Made by a program: the position numbers and the translations under genes. DNA of 35,921 nucleotides. It comes from a virus. The stretch is from the IMG/VR virus record IMGVR_UViG_3300037858_000060, positions 1 through 35,921 of that record; one strand, written 5' to 3'. This document shows positions 1 to 7,926 of this stretch, one piece after another (position 1 is the stretch's first letter; every line of letters starts with the position of its first letter). The notes below the pieces were generated by a model, which did no database searches, was not told the origin of the DNA, and saw nothing but the letters and a program-made list of their open reading frames with translations.

Positions 1-1
1 A

Positions 2-1054
2 TGGATCACCGCGCTAGATGCGAGCGATAAAGCGTCGCTGCACTCCCCGGCCCGCCGCCGGGAGCGACACGCTATGATTGCCAATCACCAGGACGATCGG
101 CGGGAAATGCAGGCCCGCCACGCGCAAAAGTGGCATGATCTGCTGACACAGCAGCACCGTGAGCAATTGCAGCAAGGCACGGCAGCGACCGATCTGCACC
201 AGGGGCAACGCGCGGCCCTGATGACCAATCAGAGTGACGAGATCGGGGCACTGATCGGCTCACAGAACCGCGATCGTGGCCTGATTGCACAACGCCATGA
301 GCAGATGCGCAAAGAGGAGCGCAACCCGCCGCGGCCCCGGCAGCAGCCGCGCCCCGCGCCTGCGCCTGCGCCTGCGCCAAAACCCGCGACGCCTGAGGCG
401 CATGCATCACCTGGCGGCACACCTGTCAGTCAGGCATTTCGTCTTGCCAGTGGCCGCGTGTATCAGGTTGGCATGATGACATTACAGGCGATCGACGCAG
501 TGCATGGCGATGGCCGACTGCCGAAGATCCCGATCAATCCGACCCGTAAAACAAAGGACGGCGTAGGGTTCTATCGGGCCTATGGGCATGCCCCACACGA
601 CATCTTGATCAATCCACAGAGTAACAATCCGCACATCTATCTAACACACGAGATCGGACACTTCCTCGATCATCAGGCGATGGGGGGAGGTGGGCAGTTT
701 GCGTCTGAGCTTCATCCTGATTTTCAGGATTTCCGGGATGCCGTAGCACAAACCGAATCCATTCAGCAATTGCACCACTTGAAAAGCGCGCCACAGATAC
801 CTGGATTTGGACGAAACGCGAAGGCTCCCAGGGAGTATATTAGTTACCTGCTCCAGCGGCGGGAGATCTGGGCCCGCGCTTATTCGCAATACATCGCTAT
901 CCGCAGCGGCGATCCGCGCATGCTTGCCGAGTTGCGCCGTCTGCAAAATGACAAATCGCCCATGAAGATGCAATGGGACGATGCCGACTTTGAACCTGTT
1001 GCTGCTGCGATTGACAAGATCCTGGAGAAAAAAGGATGGAAACCCCCACAGTAG
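2..1054 (+). CDS. Putative HEXXH zinc metallopeptidase, virion-associated (5' partial)
   Basis: The first ATG in frame is at 74, but the frame is open back to base 2 with no stop. The upstream codons continue the same charged helical character, so the gene probably starts outside the window. Counting from the ATG at 74, the protein has a charged Gln/Arg-rich helical start, then a Pro/Ala linker (about residues 85-110). A C-terminal domain follows with HEIGH at 192-196, a gluzincin-type HEXXH zinc site. E264, in the context REIWARAYSQY, is a plausible third ligand. This pairing of HEXXH with a downstream E..AR..xQY is typical of peptidase domains found in phage and mobile-element polyvalent proteins. 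It could process virion proteins or act in the host after ejection; the substrate is unknown. The end overlaps the next gene by 19 nt. Confidence 0.75.
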   Translation, partial: WITALDASDKASLHSPARRRERHAMIANHQDDRREMQARHAQKWHDLLTQQHREQLQQGTAATDLHQGQRAALMTNQSDEIGALIGSQNRDRGLIAQRHEQMRKEERNPPRPRQQPRPAPAPAPAPKPATPEAHASPGGTPVSQAFRLASGRVYQVGMMTLQAIDAVHGDGRLPKIPINPTRKTKDGVGFYRAYGHAPHDILINPQSNNPHIYLTHEIGHFLDHQAMGGGGQFASELHPDFQDFRDAVAQTESIQQLHHLKSAPQIPGFGRNAKAPREYISYLLQRREIWARAYSQYIAIRSGDPRMLAELRRLQNDKSPMKMQWDDADFEPVAAAIDKILEKKGWKPPQ

Positions 1055-1257
1055 AACATTTAGCGCAGCTGTACGGGATTGATCTGGCGCTGGCTGCCTT
1101 CATTCTTTCGTTTGAAGATGATGCACACAACAGCGATATCATCGAGATCGGCCCCGATGGGCAAGAGCGGCCCGCCCCGCCGGGGATCGGGCTGTTTGAT
1201 GACGATCCGCCCGCCGGGCCGCGCCTGGTCGTGCCAGTGAATAGGGGGATACAATGA
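1036..1257 (+). CDS. Small acidic hypothetical protein
   Basis: This is a 73-residue acidic protein I do not recognise. The start at 1036 is supported by a GGAG at 1024-1027, 8 nt upstream. The start lies inside the 3' end of the peptidase-like gene, and the stop overlaps the ATG of the following giant gene by 4 nt (ATGA), so the three are translationally coupled. It has a short helical N-terminus and a Pro/Gly/Asp-rich tail, with no membrane segment or cysteine cluster. It may be a small partner of the neighbouring virion proteins, but nothing in the sequence shows a function. Confidence 0.65.
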   Translation: METPTVEHLAQLYGIDLALAAFILSFEDDAHNSDIIEIGPDGQERPAPPGIGLFDDDPPAGPRLVVPVNRGIQ

Positions 1258-4200
1258 GCGCAACACGCGAGATCATCAGCAAGGCCCGCAAAGGTGAGCG
1301 GGTGAGCGGCGCGAAGTATTTGCGCCGGGAGTGGGATGCACAGCATGCCCGCTGGAACTATGTCTATCCGGAGGTGCACGCCGCTCGCCCGCCGCGCACG
1401 AAAAAGAAAGAGCCGCCGAAGGTTGAGCCAGATCGGCACGGCTACATCAGCACGGCTGACACCGCCAAACTGATCCGGCATGAACTGGGGGAAACGTTCT
1501 GGGATATTCGGTTCAGCGTCCGAAAGACCCATGGCAATGCGATTGATGTCAAGTGGATGGATGGCCCGGCTGAAGAGACGGTCAGATCCCTAACTAGTCA
1601 TTACCGAGGAAGCGACTGGGATTCCATGCAGGATCTATCAGTCCCGCGCCGTAGCACCTACAATGGTCGCAGCGTACGTTTCAGCGCTGACCATGTTTTC
1701 ACAAAGCGCGATTACTCGCCCGCATTCCTGACTGCCGTGGCTGCCAGGGTTGCCGCGCAATTCGGCGTCGATCCTCCGACGATCAAAACACACGAGGATG
1801 GCAGCGCGTACATTGCGAGCGATGAGAAGAATATCCAGATAGGCGGCCATGGGCCATTGCTGTCAGAGCGCGTCATGCGGGAAGCTCACCAGACCAATGC
1901 GTCTGATATATTGGGCAAACCTCGCCGTGAAGCGCGCCCGACACCGCCGCCTGAACCCGCTGCCCCCAAAGAGCCCGCGGCCCCGGTTGATCCGTCTGCC
2001 GTGCCCTCATACGAGGTCAAGCACGATCGGGACTGGACATGGCTTGCATTCGACGCAGAGCCGAACAGCGCCATAGGCGAGGCATTGAAAACACTGGGGT
2101 TTCGTCATTCAACCAAGCGCAGCGGCAAATGGGGCAAGCACGCATGGTACAGCAAGCAACACGTAGATGATCAGCACATCCACGACGCCCTGAGCGGCGC
2201 CACAGCCCCCGCGCCGCCTACCCCGGCAGGCGTCCCGGATACAGGCACGGATCGACCACAGGAGCCCACACAGCAAGCCAGCGCCAGCCCCGCGGGCAAG
2301 TTGCGCAGCATGGCGGATACGATGCAGAAACAGATCGACGCGAAACGCAATCCGGCGATCGGAGAGCAGCGCGCAACCGCCCGCCGCGCGCGCATTGCGG
2401 AAGGCATGGGGAGGGATGCCGATCGGCTACAGCGCTTCCAGGGGATGCTGAGCAACCTGGCCGACGCGCACGACAACAACCCGGACGCGCTCCCCAGGCC
2501 GCTGCAAAAACTGAACAATAAGGCCGGGCTTGAATATCTGTTCAATGAGGCGCTCAGGCAGGAATACGACGAAGAGCAGCTCGATCGGTATGGGTCTGAA
2601 AAATACAAAACCACCGGCCCGAGCATGCCGCCGCCGGGGTTTCAAGACACCGCCCGCAAGGCACTGCTACGCGCCGGGGTGAATAATCAGAACATCGTGT
2701 ATGCAGTCCATGCATTGCGCGAACTGATGGGGAAACAGGCCGAAGCCACTCCCGAGCAGCAGGTCAAAGCGAAAGAGCGCGAATTGATCGGCATGAAGAT
2801 CGCCGGATACTTCCCGACGCCCGATCCCCTCGCGCGGCGCCTGGTCTCCGAGGCCGATATAGAGCCCGGTATGAGCGTGCTAGAACCGAGCGCGGGCAAA
2901 GGCAGCATTGCCGACGTGATCCGACAGGAGCACCCCGAAACCGCGCTCGATGTGGTTGAGTTCAACTCGCGCCTGGGGGAGATCCTTCAACTCAAGGGAC
3001 ACAACCTTGTCGAGATTGATGCACTGCAACACAAGGGCAAATACGATCGCATCGTGATGAACCCGCCCTTTGAAAAAGGTGCCGATATCGATCACGTCAA
3101 GCACGCATTCAGCAACCTGAAGTCCGGCGGGCGCGTCGTTGCGATCATGAGTGAGGGCCCCTTCTTTCGCAACGATCGCAAATCGGAGGATTTTCGCGCC
3201 TGGCTGGATGAGATGGGGGGCTATAGCGAACAACTCCCCGCGGGGAGCTTCCAGAGCAGCGACAGCCCCACCGGCGTGAATACGCGCATGGTTATCATCG
3301 ACAAGCCGGGCAAGTCCGAATCAGCGCCAGCGCAGCACCCCGGAAGTGCGGTGCATACGCATTCGGCAGGCGCACCCCACGGGCAGCAGCCCGCGCCACA
3401 CGGGACAGAAAAACCCCTGTTGCGTCGCTTCCACCAGAAGGTACATAAAACCCTGGATATACTGAAGGACAGAGACCTTCCGGAAGCAATCTGGCAAACA
3501 ATGGGCGTCTCATCTAGCACGTATGAGCGGGAAGGATATACAGCAGGAATAGAAGCACTGTCTCTTTTGTTTGCGGGACGGTCGGCCCTTACGTCAACGG
3601 ATGAGGCGATCAGCGAAATAAGCGATAAACTAGAAGAGATCGATGCGCAAATCAAAGAAGGCGGGCTTGCCAATTATGCTTTGCGGCACATCCAGGGTCA
3701 GCGTATGGCTTTCACTAATGCCCATCGAGCGTTTGCTACCGGGAACCTGGACCGTATCGGGGTACCAGACGATCCTCCCACCGCGCAGCAGCACCCCGGC
3801 CCGGCAGGCGACGCCCGCCACCCGGCAGACGACGTACACGAGGCTGCGACGGGCGCCAGCTCGCAGACAACCAGGAAGCCACAGCCAAAGCTGCACGTGC
3901 GGATGGGGAAGGTACCCACGGCGCCGCAACTGTCGAAACGGATAGATGAGGCATTGCGGCACTTCTATGTCAATCGGCACGAGCGCGACTTGAGCGCCCT
4001 CGGACTCCCGAACCATCCCGACGTGCGCGACGGGTACAGTCGAGCGCTGAATAAGGTACAAAGCGCGCTCGCCGCCAATGAAGACGGCAAAAGGCCATCC
4101 GCGAAAGAGGTGCATGCGTTCCTCGAAAAGGAGATCGCCGCGACTGACAAGGCACTGGCAAAAGAAACAGGTGAGCACGTGCGCCCGTACCTGACAGGCT

Positions 4201-6947
4201 TCAAGCTCGGGTTTGAGAAGGTACTCGAAACGCTTCAAACGGGCGATCTTGATGCGCTCTACAACCCGGTTGAGGCGCCTACGCCCATACCAGAGCCGCC
4301 CGCGCCGCGCAAGCCCGAGCGGCCCGTGTTTGGCACCGGCGCGCCCGAACCATCACGCCGCCGCACCAAAAAACCAGCCCCCGAACCAGAAGCCGATCAG
4401 TTGATGATGTTTTCGCGCGCGCGGCGCCTGCTCCACCGCTCGCGGGCGCGCCAGCACGAGGAGGGTGATATGCACAGCAACAGCCGCACGCGGGAGCTAC
4501 TGAACAAAGCCCGCGGCACGGGCGCCCGCAAACCAGGATCGCGCTACATCAGCCGGGAGTGGGATCATACTAACCAGCGGTGGAAGTATGAGTATAACAC
4601 CAAGAAGCCGCCACAGCAGCGCGGCGCGCATACGCAAGATGATATGCATCAGCAGCGAATGGAGTCCCATCCGGCGCAGCAGCCGCCGGGCCGGGAAGCC
4701 TACCAAGACCCGCATGAGCCGAAGGTAATCCACAGCACTGAACACAAGGAGTATGGAGAAGCCCCCAACGGCGATATCATGAGCCGTACAAAAGGCGGCG
4801 TGTGGCGTTTCGAGAGCACGAAGGCGGCATGGAAGCACAGCCCTGACAATCCGGAGTCACCGCGGTATGAGAAACCAAAAGAACAGACCGCGCCAGAACA
4901 ACAGCCCGCACCGAAGCGCCACACTAAACCCGTCGAGAGTCGCACGCAGCGAACACTGTCCCCCCAGGAACAACAAATCGAAGCAGACGCGATTGCGGCG
5001 TTTGTGAACCAGGCTGCCAGCGCAACACCAGAGCAGCGCCAGCAAGTTATCGCCCGGATGCAGCACTATGCCACAGCCGAGAGCGAGTGGGGCGAACGGC
5101 TGGTATACCAAGGCCACAAGATGAGTGTGGCGGGCGTGCAAGAGGCAATCCGGCAGATTGAAGCGATTGACGCCAAGCGCGAATTGGCTGGGCAACAGCC
5201 GCCGCAGTCCGACGCGCCCTACACCCGCGTGCAGACTGCCGGGCCGGAAGGCGACGCGCCCAAAGGGGCGCCGATCCCGCCGCGTCAGCCCGATCACGGC
5301 ACCCAGCGCGCCATGATCGACTCCTCCGAGATGGAGTCCGATCACCTCCAGCAAGAGCAGGCGAAGATCGACGCACTTAGTACGCCTGAACAGGCGATCA
5401 AGCACCTGAACAAGATCGATGCCGACATACGGCGCGCGCAAAAGAAGCGCAACGATCCGAGCGCGGCGTATACTCTCAGCAACCTGGAACAACTCAAGTT
5501 GCACGCGGAAAAGAAGCTGCGCCAGCTCCGCGGGGAGCGCGCCGCCGCGGGCCGGGAGAAGGCCGCCGCCAGCCGGGAGAAGGCACAACAAGATATCGCA
5601 GGACTGGAAGACCTCCCGCCAGATACGCCAAAGCGAGAGGTGCGGGCCGCTGTGGAGCGGGAGCACGACGAAACGAAGGCTGCTATTGAGCAGGCGCGCG
5701 CCGATGGCTTGCTCAATGACCGGGAGTATGATCGTGCAACGACGCTACTGTTTCGGGACGTGAGCCCGCACAAGCACCACAAGTCGAGTGTGGCGAATAT
5801 GCGGAACGCGGTAAGTGTGGCGCGCGATATCCGCAAACAGATCGAAGATCGCCGCGCCGAACAGCAGCAGCAAGAGGCGCCCGCCTTACCCTCGCTGGGC
5901 AAGCACCCGATCCGCTACCAGCCCGCGCGCGATCCGGCGAATATCCGCATAGAAATGCAACTAGGCAACACAGAAGTGACGTTCGCACCGGAGGATCATG
6001 GGTCGATCCATGTCGCGTTTAGCGGCGGGCGCATGTCGAAACAACTCCTGGATAATATCGCCGCTGAATTCGGCGGCACTGTGGACTATAAGAACAAGCG
6101 CAGGCTCGGCGATAACACGATGCTGTATATCAACTTTGAAGACAAGGCCCCCCACCTGGGGATGCTGGCCCGACACTTGCAGCAGGCACAGGAGTCGCAG
6201 CAGAAGAAAGTCAATCCCGCCGCCGCCAGCGCCGAACGAAAGCAGGTCATGGAGCAGGTTGATCAGCGACGCCAGGCAGCCGTGCACAAACTGACTGAGG
6301 CCGCCGCCGCGGAGTTGATCACCGAAGAGGAGCGACAGGAGCACCTGAGCCGCTTCAAGCGCGTCATCCCCATGCGCCAGGCCGATCACCTGGTGAGGGA
6401 TATGGGCACAGAGATCCGGCAGTGGCAGCAGGCGCGGGTGCAGGTCGCGCAGATTGATCAGGACATTGATCGCGTGCTCGCAGAGAAGCGCAGCCAGCAA
6501 AAGCCCAAAGCCACGCGCCCTGAGTTCGGGCAACCCGTGCCGCGCAAGGGGGCGGGCAAGCGCAAGCCCACAGAACCACAGAGCCCCGGCAACGCAGAAC
6601 AGCAGATGATGTTCAGCCGCCGCCGCTCCCGCACGGCGGAGCTGCTTCGCAAGGCGCGCGGCGATCACCCGATCGGCTCCCGCGGGCACTGGCACGAACA
6701 CATGGACGACTACCGCGCGGCCAAGAAGCGCGGCGATCACGAGGGCAGCCGAAAAGACTACCTCGATCACGTGACCGGCGGCTGGGATCAGGAGCAAGAG
6801 AGCGAGAGCGAGCGGCGCAAAGACCTGAAGGAACTGCGCCACCTGGAAGCGGAAGCGCGTACCCTTCGAGAGGGGCCGCAATTACGGAAAGTCCAGCACA
6901 AGATCGCCCGCCTACAAAAGCGCTTGAAGATCACCCCTGCGGCCTGA
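1254..6947 (+). CDS. Giant polyvalent protein with LPD29-like and N6-adenine methyltransferase domains
   Basis: This is a 1897-residue modular protein; an AGGGGG precedes the ATG. Visible parts in order: an N-terminal module with REIISKARKG and RYLRREWD-like motifs (2-38); a domain resembling Large Polyvalent protein-associated Domain 29, with FSVR and IDVKWMDGP (about 62-195); a small WLAFDAEP domain (about 259-315); and a class I SAM-dependent methyltransferase with motif I EPSAGKG (544-550) and catalytic NPPF (603-606), the signature of amino-methyltransferases acting on adenine. Helical linkers follow. A second copy of the N-terminal module starts at 1073 and a third, partial one near 1785. 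Junctions 1 and 2 both carry an MMFSR motif. Phage P1 DarB also joins a methyltransferase to a helicase in an ejected antirestriction protein; here the helicase lies in the next giant gene. The role in protecting incoming DNA is inferred. Confidence 0.8.
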   Translation: MSATREIISKARKGERVSGAKYLRREWDAQHARWNYVYPEVHAARPPRTKKKEPPKVEPDRHGYISTADTAKLIRHELGETFWDIRFSVRKTHGNAIDVKWMDGPAEETVRSLTSHYRGSDWDSMQDLSVPRRSTYNGRSVRFSADHVFTKRDYSPAFLTAVAARVAAQFGVDPPTIKTHEDGSAYIASDEKNIQIGGHGPLLSERVMREAHQTNASDILGKPRREARPTPPPEPAAPKEPAAPVDPSAVPSYEVKHDRDWTWLAFDAEPNSAIGEALKTLGFRHSTKRSGKWGKHAWYSKQHVDDQHIHDALSGATAPAPPTPAGVPDTGTDRPQEPTQQASASPAGKLRSMADTMQKQIDAKRNPAIGEQRATARRARIAEGMGRDADRLQRFQGMLSNLADAHDNNPDALPRPLQKLNNKAGLEYLFNEALRQEYDEEQLDRYGSEKYKTTGPSMPPPGFQDTARKALLRAGVNNQNIVYAVHALRELMGKQAEATPEQQVKAKERELIGMKIAGYFPTPDPLARRLVSEADIEPGMSVLEPSAGKGSIADVIRQEHPETALDVVEFNSRLGEILQLKGHNLVEIDALQHKGKYDRIVMNPPFEKGADIDHVKHAFSNLKSGGRVVAIMSEGPFFRNDRKSEDFRAWLDEMGGYSEQLPAGSFQSSDSPTGVNTRMVIIDKPGKSESAPAQHPGSAVHTHSAGAPHGQQPAPHGTEKPLLRRFHQKVHKTLDILKDRDLPEAIWQTMGVSSSTYEREGYTAGIEALSLLFAGRSALTSTDEAISEISDKLEEIDAQIKEGGLANYALRHIQGQRMAFTNAHRAFATGNLDRIGVPDDPPTAQQHPGPAGDARHPADDVHEAATGASSQTTRKPQPKLHVRMGKVPTAPQLSKRIDEALRHFYVNRHERDLSALGLPNHPDVRDGYSRALNKVQSALAANEDGKRPSAKEVHAFLEKEIAATDKALAKETGEHVRPYLTGFKLGFEKVLETLQTGDLDALYNPVEAPTPIPEPPAPRKPERPVFGTGAPEPSRRRTKKPAPEPEADQLMMFSRARRLLHRSRARQHEEGDMHSNSRTRELLNKARGTGARKPGSRYISREWDHTNQRWKYEYNTKKPPQQRGAHTQDDMHQQRMESHPAQQPPGREAYQDPHEPKVIHSTEHKEYGEAPNGDIMSRTKGGVWRFESTKAAWKHSPDNPESPRYEKPKEQTAPEQQPAPKRHTKPVESRTQRTLSPQEQQIEADAIAAFVNQAASATPEQRQQVIARMQHYATAESEWGERLVYQGHKMSVAGVQEAIRQIEAIDAKRELAGQQPPQSDAPYTRVQTAGPEGDAPKGAPIPPRQPDHGTQRAMIDSSEMESDHLQQEQAKIDALSTPEQAIKHLNKIDADIRRAQKKRNDPSAAYTLSNLEQLKLHAEKKLRQLRGERAAAGREKAAASREKAQQDIAGLEDLPPDTPKREVRAAVEREHDETKAAIEQARADGLLNDREYDRATTLLFRDVSPHKHHKSSVANMRNAVSVARDIRKQIEDRRAEQQQQEAPALPSLGKHPIRYQPARDPANIRIEMQLGNTEVTFAPEDHGSIHVAFSGGRMSKQLLDNIAAEFGGTVDYKNKRRLGDNTMLYINFEDKAPHLGMLARHLQQAQESQQKKVNPAAASAERKQVMEQVDQRRQAAVHKLTEAAAAELITEEERQEHLSRFKRVIPMRQADHLVRDMGTEIRQWQQARVQVAQIDQDIDRVLAEKRSQQKPKATRPEFGQPVPRKGAGKRKPTEPQSPGNAEQQMMFSRRRSRTAELLRKARGDHPIGSRGHWHEHMDDYRAAKKRGDHEGSRKDYLDHVTGGWDQEQESESERRKDLKELRHLEAEARTLREGPQLRKVQHKIARLQKRLKITPAA
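4458..4472 (+). promoter_or_regulatory. Internal ribosome-binding site and in-frame ATG inside the giant gene
   Basis: GAGGAGGGTGAT leads directly into an ATG at 4470 that is in frame with the surrounding gene (residue 1073). The Shine-Dalgarno match is stronger than that of the annotated start at 1254. Translation from here would give an 825-residue protein beginning MHSNSRTRELLNKARG, a repeat of the full-length protein's own N-terminal motif. The site therefore probably produces a separate C-terminal isoform, or marks where two once-separate genes fused. Confidence 0.5.
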
Positions 6948-6958
6948 TGTGCTATAAT
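6946..6958 (+). promoter_or_regulatory. Possible extended -10 promoter after the giant gene
   Basis: A perfect TATAAT at 6953-6958 is preceded by TGC, giving an extended -10. No good -35 is present at 17 nt; a TTGAAG lies too far away at 6924-6929. A terminator starts about 17 nt downstream, so only a very short RNA, or read-through into the exported-protein gene, would result. A near copy (11 of 13 bases) follows the last gene of this block at 16962. Confidence 0.35.
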
Positions 6959-6974
6959 GACCATAACGGGAGTG

Positions 6975-7001
6975 CCCCGGCCTATTCAGGTCGGGGTTTT
7001 T
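6975..7001 (+). terminator. Rho-independent terminator
   Basis: A 9-bp stem (CCCCGGCCT pairing with AGGTCGGGG, one G-U pair) closes a four-base ATTC loop and runs straight into five T residues at 6997-7001. It sits 28 nt after the stop of the methyltransferase-bearing giant gene. It separates that gene from the exported protein and nuclease genes, so those need read-through or their own promoter. Confidence 0.85.
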
Positions 7002-7048
7002 GCGTGTTCTGAACGGCCTATGTATTCACTCAGTGAGAGGAGTATGGT

Positions 7049-7576
7049 ATGCGGTCTATTTCGATCCCGATGCATTTTGCAGGTGCCGCGCTGCTGGCCC
7101 TGGCTATTCTGGCGGCTCTCGCCCTGATGACAGTACAGAGCCCTCCGCCCGCCGATGCCCAGATCAACACCACGCGCGGGACGGAGTTGGTTATGTTTCG
7201 CCCTGGCAGTGCCATCGAGGCCACCGACACGATCTACACCCCGCTGACGGCGGGAGGCGTGCAAATCGCAAATGTGCAGGGCTACAGCAGCGCAGACGTG
7301 TTCGTCTCTACCACCGTCGCCAGCGGTACCGCGCAGGTCGTGATCACGCCTCAGGTGAGCCCCAACGGCAGCGATTGGTACGATCTCATTCATCCGTTTG
7401 TGAACAGCTCCAACGCTGCCGCGACGGTCGAACTCAATACCCTGACGATCAACACTGTCGGCGGCGCATACACCAGCTTCGATCTGGACGGGCGCTACCT
7501 GCGATTTGAGATCGTCCCGACCAATGTGGACGCCAGCAATCACATTGATCCTGAGATCCTTGTGACGCTGCGCTAG
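7049..7576 (+). CDS. Exported or membrane-anchored hypothetical protein
   Basis: This is a 175-residue protein. AGAGGAG at 7036-7042 fixes the start at 7049 rather than the out-of-frame ATG at 7044. Residues about 8-30 form a strongly hydrophobic Ala/Leu segment ending near a PPPADAQ stretch, which looks like a signal peptide with a possible cleavage site or a single N-terminal anchor. The rest is rich in Thr, Val and Ser, with alternating polar and apolar residues suggesting a beta-sandwich. A secreted beta-rich protein is odd between two cytoplasmic or virion giants and may be a cargo gene, for instance a surface-altering protein. I recognise no family. Its TAG overlaps the GTG of the next gene. 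Confidence 0.7.
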   Translation: MRSISIPMHFAGAALLALAILAALALMTVQSPPPADAQINTTRGTELVMFRPGSAIEATDTIYTPLTAGGVQIANVQGYSSADVFVSTTVASGTAQVVITPQVSPNGSDWYDLIHPFVNSSNAAATVELNTLTINTVGGAYTSFDLDGRYLRFEIVPTNVDASNHIDPEILVTLR

Positions 7577-7926
7577 TGGATCGGATGCGCCGCGCGCTGC
7601 TGCGCTATCGCCTTGACGATGACCGCCCGAACCCTGAAACGAGCCTGGAACGCCTGATCCGTCAGGCACTCGATCAGGCGGGCTATACCTACACCGATCA
7701 GGGCCGCATCGGTCGCTATCGGCCTGATTTTATCGTCACACTGCCCGATGGGGCGCGCGTCGTGATCGAATGCGACGGGCCGCACCATCAGCAGCCAGCG
7801 CAGCAGCGCAAAGACCACCGGAAGGATGCCGCCTACAAAGCCGCCGGGTATCGGGTGTTTCGATTTACGCAGCAGGAGATCAAGCACTCCCCTGTTGCCT
7901 GCATACAACGTATATGGCACGATTAG
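7576..7926 (+). CDS. DUF559-family endonuclease-like protein (PD-(D/E)XK/Vsr fold)
   Basis: This is a 116-residue protein starting at GTG 7576, which shares one base with the upstream TAG. The core matches DUF559 nucleases: an RYRPDF segment, then VVIECDG (the E-x-D of the active site), a following HH, and a C-terminal KAAGYRVFRF strand before a closing helix. DUF559 proteins have the very-short-patch-repair endonuclease fold and often occur as free-standing or fused DNA nucleases. At this length it is a complete single domain. It may nick host or competitor DNA, act in DNA processing, or be a mobile free-standing nuclease. Its stop lies inside the start of the helicase gene. Confidence 0.8.
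   Translation: MDRMRRALLRYRLDDDRPNPETSLERLIRQALDQAGYTYTDQGRIGRYRPDFIVTLPDGARVVIECDGPHHQQPAQQRKDHRKDAAYKAAGYRVFRFTQQEIKHSPVACIQRIWHD

Noticed and set aside
7770-7913. Upstream extension of the helicase gene to ATG 7770
   Set aside because: It would overlap the well-supported DUF559 nuclease over its catalytic region, and its codons have poor third-position GC bias.
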